Below are positions 46,495 to 51,701 of a stretch of 51,701 nt of DNA, piece by piece (within the stretch, counting starts at the first letter, position 1; the number at the start of each line of letters is the position of its first letter). The stretch spans positions 1-51,701 of the forward strand of contig NZ_JACIGK010000031.1 of NCBI RefSeq assembly GCF_014197915.1, read 5' to 3'. The notes below the pieces were generated by a model. The model did not search any database, was not told where the DNA came from, and saw only the letters and a list, made by a program, of their open reading frames with translations. A program made the translations under genes and the position numbers. This stretch comes from Roseospira visakhapatnamensis. GTDB taxonomy: Bacteria > Pseudomonadota > Alphaproteobacteria > Rhodospirillales > Rhodospirillaceae.

Positions 46495-46820
46495 GAGGCC
46501 CTCCCGAATCCGGTAACACGATCGGCGCGCGTCCCCACTGTGCCATGGGCCAGGGGCGGCGCGCACCCCGTCGCGGATCATGGGACGGCGGCCACCAAGA
46601 CGGCCGTGCGGGTGCATGGCGCGGCCAATGGGCATGCCCAGGGCGTGGTGATCGACCCGGTTCGGGCGCGGTGCCCCCCGGTGCGTCCGAACGCCGGCAG
46701 CACGCGTGACGTGTCAACCGTCTGGTCCCGCTCTGCTCGGCCGGTTAGACTCGGGGGAACGACGACGCGGGTTCGCCGGGCTCACCGGACCGGTGGCGCG
46801 GAAACGGGAGGACGACACGG
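46495..46820. other. divergent intergenic region, methyltransferase / KefB-type antiporter
   Basis: 326 bp between divergent genes; both promoters should lie here. No gene or striking repeat was recognised. In-frame upstream extension of the methyltransferase into this region has no family similarity. Confidence 0.35.
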
Positions 46821-48611
46821 GTGCTTCATGTCACGGCGATCGACATCCTGGCCTTGCTGGCCTGCGCCATCGTGTTCGTCACGATCTTCCAGCGCCTCGG
46901 CCTGGGCTCGGTTCTGGGCTACCTCACGGCGGGGTTGTTGATCGGACCCTGGGGCGTGGGCCTGATCGTCGAGGGCGAGGGCCTGTTGCACTTCGCCGAA
47001 CTGGGCGTGGTCTTCCTGCTGTTCCTGATCGGGATCGAGTTGCGGCCGGCGCGCCTGTGGATGTTGCGGCGGGACGTGTTCGGCCTGGGCTCGGCCCAGG
47101 TCATGCTCTCCGGTCTGGTGCTTGGCGGCATCGCCTGGACCTGGGGGCTGGCCCCGGGAGCGGCGGTGATCGTCGGCTTCGGTCTGGCGCTGTCGTCCAC
47201 CGCCATCGTGCTGCAAATCCTCGCCGACCGGAATGAGCTGGGCACCCGCCACGGCCGCAGCGTTTTTTCCATTCTGCTGTTGCAGGATCTGGCCGTCGTC
47301 CCGCTGCTGGCCCTGGTCTCCATCCTGTCGACCAGTTCCGACGCCGGCGAGGGCTGGGAGGCGGTCGCCCTCGACGTGGGTCTGGCGGTGGCCGCCATCC
47401 TAGGCGTCATCCTGGGCGGCCGGTTCCTGTTGCGCGGCCTGTTCCGCGCCGTGGCCGGGGCACGCAACCACGAGGTCTTCGCCGCGCTGAGCCTGCTGAT
47501 CGTGCTCGGCGTCGCCTACCTGATGCAGGCGGTGGGGCTGTCCATGGCCATGGGCGCCTTCATGGCGGGCCTGCTGCTGGCCGAGTCCGAATTCCGCCAC
47601 CAGGTGCGCGCCGATATCGAGCCGTTTCGCGGATTCCTGCTGGGCCTGTTCTTCATGGCCGTGGGCATGAGCATGGACTTCGGCACCGCCATGGCAGCGG
47701 GGCCGATGGTGATCATGCTGGTGCTCGGCCTGCTGCTGATCAAGGTGACCCTGCTCTACGGACTGACACGCCGCTTCGGCCTGGGCCGGGACGACGCCAT
47801 CCGGGCCTCGGTGCTGCTGTGCCAGGGCGGCGAGTTCGGATTCGTGCTGTTCACCCTGGCGGCGTCGACCGGCCTGCTGGACCGCGCCACCGCGCAGATT
47901 CTGATCCTGACCGTGTCGATCACCATGGCGTTGACCCCGCTCATGGTGAAGGCCCTGCCGCTGCTGATCCCGCGCCGGCCGGACCGGGCCATGCGCGCGC
48001 TGGCGCCGCAAGGGGGCGCGTCCGGTGAGGCGTCCGGGCCGGGGGGACCGGTCATCATCGCCGGGTACGGCCGCGTCGGGCAGACCGTGGCCCGCCTGAT
48101 GGAGGCCGCCGACATCCCCTACCACGCCCTCGACCTCCAGGCCGACCGTGTCTCGCGCGCGCGCCGGGACGGTCAGCGCGTCTACTACGGCGACGCCAGC
48201 CGGGGCGATGTGCTGCGGGGCGCCGGCCTGGACGATGCCCGCGCCGTGGTCATCACCCTGGACCAGCCGGATCATGCCGAACGCGCCGCCGCAGCGGTGC
48301 GTCGTATTCGCCCCAACGTGCCGGTGTTCGCCCGCGCCCGCGATCCCGTCCACGCCGCCGAACTGGCCCGCCACGGGGTCACGGCCAGTGTCTCCGAGGC
48401 CCTGGAATCGAGCCTGCAACTGGGGGCGCTGCTGCTGCGTGACGCCAAGCAGACGCCGCAGGATGTCGATCGCCTGCTCGGCGATCTGCGCGCCGAGTGC
48501 CTTGCCAGCGGAACGGCGGTCCCGCCGCCCGTGCGGGCGGTGGTGGCCGGTGGCGCCGATCCGGCACAGGGCGCGCTCACGCCCGAGGCCCGCCCGCTTA
48601 CCGGTGCTTGA
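46821..48611 (+). CDS. KefB/KefC-type monovalent cation:proton antiporter (CPA2)
   Basis: 596 aa: TM domain (1-385) with LGYLTAGLLIGPWGVGLI, FAELGVVFLLFLIGIELRP, GLALSSTAIVLQILADRNELGTRHG and LLQDLAVVPLLAL, then a TrkA-N domain (~415-530; VIIAGYGRVGQTVARLME). Closer to E. coli KefB/KefC than the antiporter at 39.9 kb, which suggests glutathione-gated K+ efflux, but no KefG/KefF ancillary gene is adjacent. GTG start at 46821 with GGGAGG upstream. The MFS gene follows after 31 bp. Confidence 0.92.
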   Translation: MLHVTAIDILALLACAIVFVTIFQRLGLGSVLGYLTAGLLIGPWGVGLIVEGEGLLHFAELGVVFLLFLIGIELRPARLWMLRRDVFGLGSAQVMLSGLVLGGIAWTWGLAPGAAVIVGFGLALSSTAIVLQILADRNELGTRHGRSVFSILLLQDLAVVPLLALVSILSTSSDAGEGWEAVALDVGLAVAAILGVILGGRFLLRGLFRAVAGARNHEVFAALSLLIVLGVAYLMQAVGLSMAMGAFMAGLLLAESEFRHQVRADIEPFRGFLLGLFFMAVGMSMDFGTAMAAGPMVIMLVLGLLLIKVTLLYGLTRRFGLGRDDAIRASVLLCQGGEFGFVLFTLAASTGLLDRATAQILILTVSITMALTPLMVKALPLLIPRRPDRAMRALAPQGGASGEASGPGGPVIIAGYGRVGQTVARLMEAADIPYHALDLQADRVSRARRDGQRVYYGDASRGDVLRGAGLDDARAVVITLDQPDHAERAAAAVRRIRPNVPVFARARDPVHAAELARHGVTASVSEALESSLQLGALLLRDAKQTPQDVDRLLGDLRAECLASGTAVPPPVRAVVAGGADPAQGALTPEARPLTGA

Positions 48612-48642
48612 CCGATCTCCCCAATCTGGCAACTATACGGCA

Positions 48643-49947
48643 ATGGATACAACTCAGCCTAGCCGGCGGGGCTCGCCTCCGGTGCCGCCCGCCCTACCCT
48701 GGATCATGTGGGGCCTCGGCGCCCTGTTCTATTGCTACGGGTTCTTTCAGCGCACGTCCCCAAGCGTCATGGTGGACGAGCTGATGCGCGAGTTCGCCGT
48801 GGGCGCGACCCTGGCCGGCACCCTGTCGGGCCTGTACTTCTATACCTACGCGGGGCTCCAGATCCCGGTGGGCCTGATCCTGGATCGATTCGGCCCGCGC
48901 CGGGTGCTGGCGGTCAGTTGCGCCCTGGCCGGCGCCGGGAGCGCGCTGTTCGCCCTGGCCGACAGCCTGATGATGGCCTATGCCGGACGCCTGATGATCG
49001 GTGGCGCGGTGGCCTTCACCTGGGTGGGGGCGCTTCTGATCATCTCGCGCTGGTTCCCGTCGGGGCGCTTCGCCATGATCTCCGGCCTGACCCTGGCCCT
49101 GGGCATGGCCGGTGGCGTCGGCGGCCAGGCCCCCCTGGCGTTGCTGATCGCCGAGGTCGGCTGGCGCGGCGCCCTGGGGATCGCCGCCGCGCTGGCCCTG
49201 GTGCTGGCGGCGCTGATCGCGCTGGTCGTGCGCGACCACGGGCCTTTCCTGGCGCGCCCGGACCCGGCCACGCCCGAAGCCCCCAGAAAGGGGCTGGTGG
49301 CCGGACTGGCCCGGGTGTTGCGCAATCCGCAAACCTATACCGTCGGCCTCTATGGGGCGGCCCTTACCTCTCCCATGCTGGCCTTCGCCGGCCTGTGGGG
49401 CGTGCCCTACCTGGAACGGCTCCATGGCGTCGAGCGCGAGGTCGCCGCGCTGGCCACCTCGGCCATGATGATCGGCTGGGCCATCGGCGCGCCGCTGATG
49501 GGCTGGCTGTCCGACCGCCTGCGCCGGCGGCGGCGCGTCATGCTGCTGGCCTCCAGCGGATCCCTTCTGACCCTGGCCGCCGCCCTGTACGCGCCGGGCC
49601 TGCCGTTCGAGGCGGTGGCGGTGCTGCTGGTCGCCAATGGCGTGTTCGGCGGCGGCATGGTGTTGTGTTTCGCCGCCGGGCGCGAGCACAATCCCGCCTG
49701 GGCGGCCGGTGCCGCGCTGGGCGTGGTCAACATGCTCGCCATGTCGAGCGGCGCCATCTTCCAGCCGCTGCTGGGGTGGCTGCTGGACCAGGGCTGGGAT
49801 GGGGTGATGGAAGCCGGGCGGCGGGTCTATTCGGCCGCGGCCTTCCAGGACGCGGTCTGGGTGCTGGTGCTCATGCAGGGCGTCGCCGTGACCGCCGCCC
49901 TGCTGACCCGCGAGACCCATGGCCGGCCCCGCGCCGAAGACACCTGA
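48643..49947 (+). CDS. MFS permease
   Basis: 434-aa, 12-TM major-facilitator protein. MFS motif A-like segments ILDRFGPRRVLAV (loop 2-3) and LSDRLRRRRRVML (loop 8-9) are visible. ATG at 48643 chosen; the frame is open upstream across the antiporter gene end without membrane character. Substrate not predictable. Probably co-transcribed with the upstream antiporter. Confidence 0.88.
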   Translation: MDTTQPSRRGSPPVPPALPWIMWGLGALFYCYGFFQRTSPSVMVDELMREFAVGATLAGTLSGLYFYTYAGLQIPVGLILDRFGPRRVLAVSCALAGAGSALFALADSLMMAYAGRLMIGGAVAFTWVGALLIISRWFPSGRFAMISGLTLALGMAGGVGGQAPLALLIAEVGWRGALGIAAALALVLAALIALVVRDHGPFLARPDPATPEAPRKGLVAGLARVLRNPQTYTVGLYGAALTSPMLAFAGLWGVPYLERLHGVEREVAALATSAMMIGWAIGAPLMGWLSDRLRRRRRVMLLASSGSLLTLAAALYAPGLPFEAVAVLLVANGVFGGGMVLCFAAGREHNPAWAAGAALGVVNMLAMSSGAIFQPLLGWLLDQGWDGVMEAGRRVYSAAAFQDAVWVLVLMQGVAVTAALLTRETHGRPRAEDT

Positions 49948-50115
49948 GCACGGCCGGCGCCAGGCTCTCAGGCGGGCACGTCGCCCTTGCCGCCGTCCCT
50001 GGCGAACACCGGGGCGCCGGTCATGACCGGACCCTCCCTCTCGCTGCTGGATGGCGGCGACTGTACATCGGTCGCATCCGTAACGGAATTGCCGCCCTAT
50101 CGTCCTGGCGGCCCG
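49948..50115. other. intergenic stretch with a possible 18-codon ORF
   Basis: Between the convergent MFS and CGNR genes. On the minus strand an ATG at 50024 preceded by AGGGAGG encodes 18 residues (MTGAPVFARDGGKGDVPA) ending at 49968. The ribosome-binding site is good but size alone makes it doubtful. Confidence 0.25.
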
Positions 50116-50697
50116 CTACGCCCGCGCCCGGAAGCGCTCCGCCTTGGCCCGGTTGCCGCACCCGCTCATGCGGCACCAGCGCCGGCCCCGACCGCGCCCA
50201 TGATCCAGGTAGAGCCCGGTGCACCGCCCGCATTCCCGCACGCGGGCCAGTTCCGGGCTCGCCAGCAGGGCCGCCAGGGTCAGCGCCAGACGGGCGCGAA
50301 TCAGGTCGGCGCCGGCGCGGTCCAGCCCGATCCGCCAGCGCGCGACCCGCGACTCGATGCCGAGCGCCGCCAGGCCATGGGCCCCGGCGATGACCGCCGA
50401 GACGGCCCGCGCATCCTCGGGCGCCGGAGCGGCGTCCCCGGCCACGGCGCTGAGCAGGCGCCACACGGCCTCGCGGAAGGCCACCAGGTCGCCGAGCGCC
50501 CGGTCCGCGTCGGAGACCTCCGCCAGGGCCTCGGCCTCGGTCGTGGTGATCACCTCGGCTTCGACCGCCCAGGCCACGGCAATCGGCCAGTCCGGCAAGG
50601 CGTCGCGGTCCCGCGTCTTGCCCTCGTCATTGACCGTATTCACGAAGTCCAGGGCCACGTGCCCCCCGAAAAACCCCGTGCGTTGCCAGGCATGCAT
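50116..50697 (-). CDS. CGNR zinc-finger (ABATE domain) transcriptional regulator
   Basis: 193 aa. N-terminal ABATE domain (FFGGHVALDFVNTVND at ~9-24, then helices to ~140), C-terminal CGNR zinc finger with CGRC, WC and SGCGNRAKAERF. Members are putative stress- or ligand-responsive DNA-binding regulators. ATG at 50697 fits the family start; the frame is open 10 codons upstream. Divergent from the alpha/beta hydrolase gene, across a 117-bp region with repeated CGGTT(A/G)T motifs that may be its operator. Confidence 0.85.
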   Translation of the reverse strand: MHAWQRTGFFGGHVALDFVNTVNDEGKTRDRDALPDWPIAVAWAVEAEVITTTEAEALAEVSDADRALGDLVAFREAVWRLLSAVAGDAAPAPEDARAVSAVIAGAHGLAALGIESRVARWRIGLDRAGADLIRARLALTLAALLASPELARVRECGRCTGLYLDHGRGRGRRWCRMSGCGNRAKAERFRARA

Positions 50698-50746
50698 GTC
50701 GAAACGGCCCTCCCGCGTCCGCTGCAACCTTTTCTACCCAAAAAAA

Positions 50747-50800
50747 CGGTTGTCGGCCAGATCTCCCGGTTATAACCTATAAATCGTCAATAACGGTTAT
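50747..50800. promoter_or_regulatory. candidate operator: three CGGTT(A/G)T motifs
   Basis: CGGTTGT at 50747, CGGTTAT at 50767 (within the palindrome GGTTATAACC) and CGGTTAT at 50794 (within ATAACGGTTAT). They lie in the divergent region between the CGNR regulator and hydrolase genes, the last one immediately before the hydrolase ribosome-binding site (GGAGAGAG). Confidence 0.5.
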
Positions 50801-50814
50801 GGAGAGAGCGTGCC

Positions 50815-51681
50815 ATGCTGCCGATGACAGAGACCTTTGTTCACAAGGGGCAGGCCGTCGCCTGGGGATGCATGGGCGACGGAGACCCGCTGGTTCTGGT
50901 GCATGGGTTCCCCTGGTCGGCCCAGGCATGGCGGCGCGTGGCCCCCGCCCTGGCCACCCGGCACACCGTCTACTGGTTCGACATGATCGGCTGCGGCCGG
51001 TCGGACAAGCACGACGGCCAGGACGTCTCCCCGGCCGTGCAGAGCACCCTGCTGACGGCGCTGCTGCGGCATTGGGGATTGGAACACCCCCATGTGGTGG
51101 GTCACGACTTCGGCGGTCTGGCCGCCCTGCGCGGATACGTCATGGACGGCGCGCGCTATGGCCGCCTGACCCTGATGGACGCCGTGGCTGTGTTGCCGTC
51201 GGGATCGCCCTTTTTCGCCCACGTGCGCCACCACGAGGCCGCCTTCGCCGGCCTGCCGCCCTATGCCCACGAGGCGCTGTTCCGCGCCTACATCGGCCAG
51301 GCGGCGGCCCGGCCACTGTCCGACGAGGCGGTGGCGATCTACGGTCAGCCCTGGCGCGGCACGCTCGGCCAGGCCGCCTTCTACCGCCAGATCGCCCAGG
51401 CCAGCGAGCGCGCCATCGCCGAGGCGCAATTGCGCTACGGGCCTCTTGGATGCCCGGTGGACCTGCTGTGGGGAGAGGACGACACCTTCATCCCCGTCGC
51501 CCAGGGAGACCACCTCGCGGACATGCTCGGCGTGGACCGCCCCGCCCGCGTACCCGGCGCCGGGCACATGATCCTGGAGGATGCCCCCGAGGCCGTGGTG
51601 GCGGCGCTGCTAGAGTGCTCTGGGGTCGGGTTGAGTCGCCAGGGATTCCCATGGGATCGATTTTATGATTCAACGGACTGA
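50815..51681 (+). CDS. alpha/beta hydrolase with Asp nucleophile
   Basis: 288 aa. Oxyanion-hole motif LVHGFPWSAQAW, nucleophile elbow VVGHDFGG with Asp instead of Ser, WFDMIGCGRSD, catalytic acid region LLWGEDDTFIPV and His in GAGHMILEDAPE. Asp at the elbow is typical of haloalkane/fluoroacetate dehalogenases and epoxide hydrolases; the Trp that usually follows (HDWG) is Phe here, so halide stabilisation may differ. GGAGAGAG precedes the ATG at 50815. Probably controlled by the divergent CGNR regulator. Confidence 0.85.
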   Translation: MLPMTETFVHKGQAVAWGCMGDGDPLVLVHGFPWSAQAWRRVAPALATRHTVYWFDMIGCGRSDKHDGQDVSPAVQSTLLTALLRHWGLEHPHVVGHDFGGLAALRGYVMDGARYGRLTLMDAVAVLPSGSPFFAHVRHHEAAFAGLPPYAHEALFRAYIGQAAARPLSDEAVAIYGQPWRGTLGQAAFYRQIAQASERAIAEAQLRYGPLGCPVDLLWGEDDTFIPVAQGDHLADMLGVDRPARVPGAGHMILEDAPEAVVAALLECSGVGLSRQGFPWDRFYDSTD

Positions 51682-51700
51682 CCGTTAGGAGGTCGGTCCG
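51677..51700 (+). terminator. hairpin after the hydrolase gene
   Basis: GGACTGACC, loop GTTAGGA, GGTCGGTCC: a 9-bp stem with one G-T pair that overlaps the stop codon. The window ends before a possible T-run, so it is only a candidate. Confidence 0.45.
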
Positions 51701-51701
51701 C

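Noticed and set aside
46495-46635. Longer N-terminus of the TylF-like methyltransferase
   Set aside because: The extra 47 residues have no family similarity, and GGGAGG is placed exactly for the GTG at 46494.

Overview
The window is GC-rich DNA from an alphaproteobacterium, most likely a member of the Rhodospirillales. The evidence is the gene order (alaA-hom-glpX-recJ, rplM-rpsI with an N-terminally extended S9, dapD-dapE), the alphaproteobacterial protein types (Asp-rich HemB, double cold-shock protein, NYN protein, TrpB2) and frequent GTG starts coupled to upstream stop codons. The genus cannot be fixed from the sequence. Coding density is high. I see 47 protein genes and no rRNA, tRNA, CRISPR array or complete insertion sequence. 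At the left edge there may be the end of an IS running out of the window.

Layout. 0.2-5.2 kb (minus strand): lysine/peptidoglycan genes dapD-dapE with a HAD phosphatase, a NeuA-like cytidylyltransferase and a membrane protein, then a double cold-shock protein. 5.6-10.1 kb: mostly unknown genes, including a cyclic-nucleotide-binding-domain/TPR fusion and a lineage-specific 460-aa protein. 10.1-15.9 kb: alaA-hom-glpX-recJ; the GlpX copy has lost several metal ligands. 16.1-19.2 kb: a TRAP transporter, dctP-dctQ-dctM. 19.4-20.4 kb: rplM-rpsI with a clear promoter and terminator. 20.6-23.7 kb: thioesterase, secreted protein, crotonase-family protein and CHAP lipoprotein. 23.7-28.4 kb: glycogen phosphorylase behind an orphan sigma-54 response regulator and a thioesterase. 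28.6-33.8 kb: creatininase-family enzyme, DCC protein, metY-hemB, DsbA-like protein and folK. 34.0-37.6 kb: NYN protein, family 5 uracil-DNA glycosylase, glutathione peroxidase, smpB and dapA. 38.1-44.2 kb: AmpG-like permease, a KefC-type antiporter translationally coupled to a UspA protein, and a stand-alone trpB2. 44.5-51.7 kb: an OpgC-like membrane acyltransferase with an AT-rich half, a TylF-like methyltransferase, a second CPA2 antiporter, an MFS permease, and a CGNR regulator divergent from an alpha/beta hydrolase.

The most unusual content is non-coding. A palindromic element of about 60 bp, bounded by TA, occurs five times (160-219, 18080-18142, 32317-32379, 39521-39583, about 42753-42802). 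In three copies the TA at one end supplies the first two bases of the stop codon of the neighbouring gene (dctP, hemB, ampG-like); in a fourth the element begins 3 nt after a stop codon. Three copies are followed, always on the side away from the gene, by a second long hairpin. A separate family of triple-hairpin repeats occurs downstream of hom and of the 460-aa gene in the same gene-relative orientation; the copy after hom belongs to a run of five hairpins that includes a perfect 27-bp inverted repeat. Together these suggest mobile hairpin elements that have settled at 3' gene ends and may act as terminators or mRNA 3'-end stabilisers. That functional role is inference.

The second notable point is the GlpX in the hom-recJ operon: aligned from memory to E. 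coli GlpX, positions equivalent to D33, E57, D85 and T90 are changed, so it is probably not an ordinary fructose-1,6-bisphosphatase.
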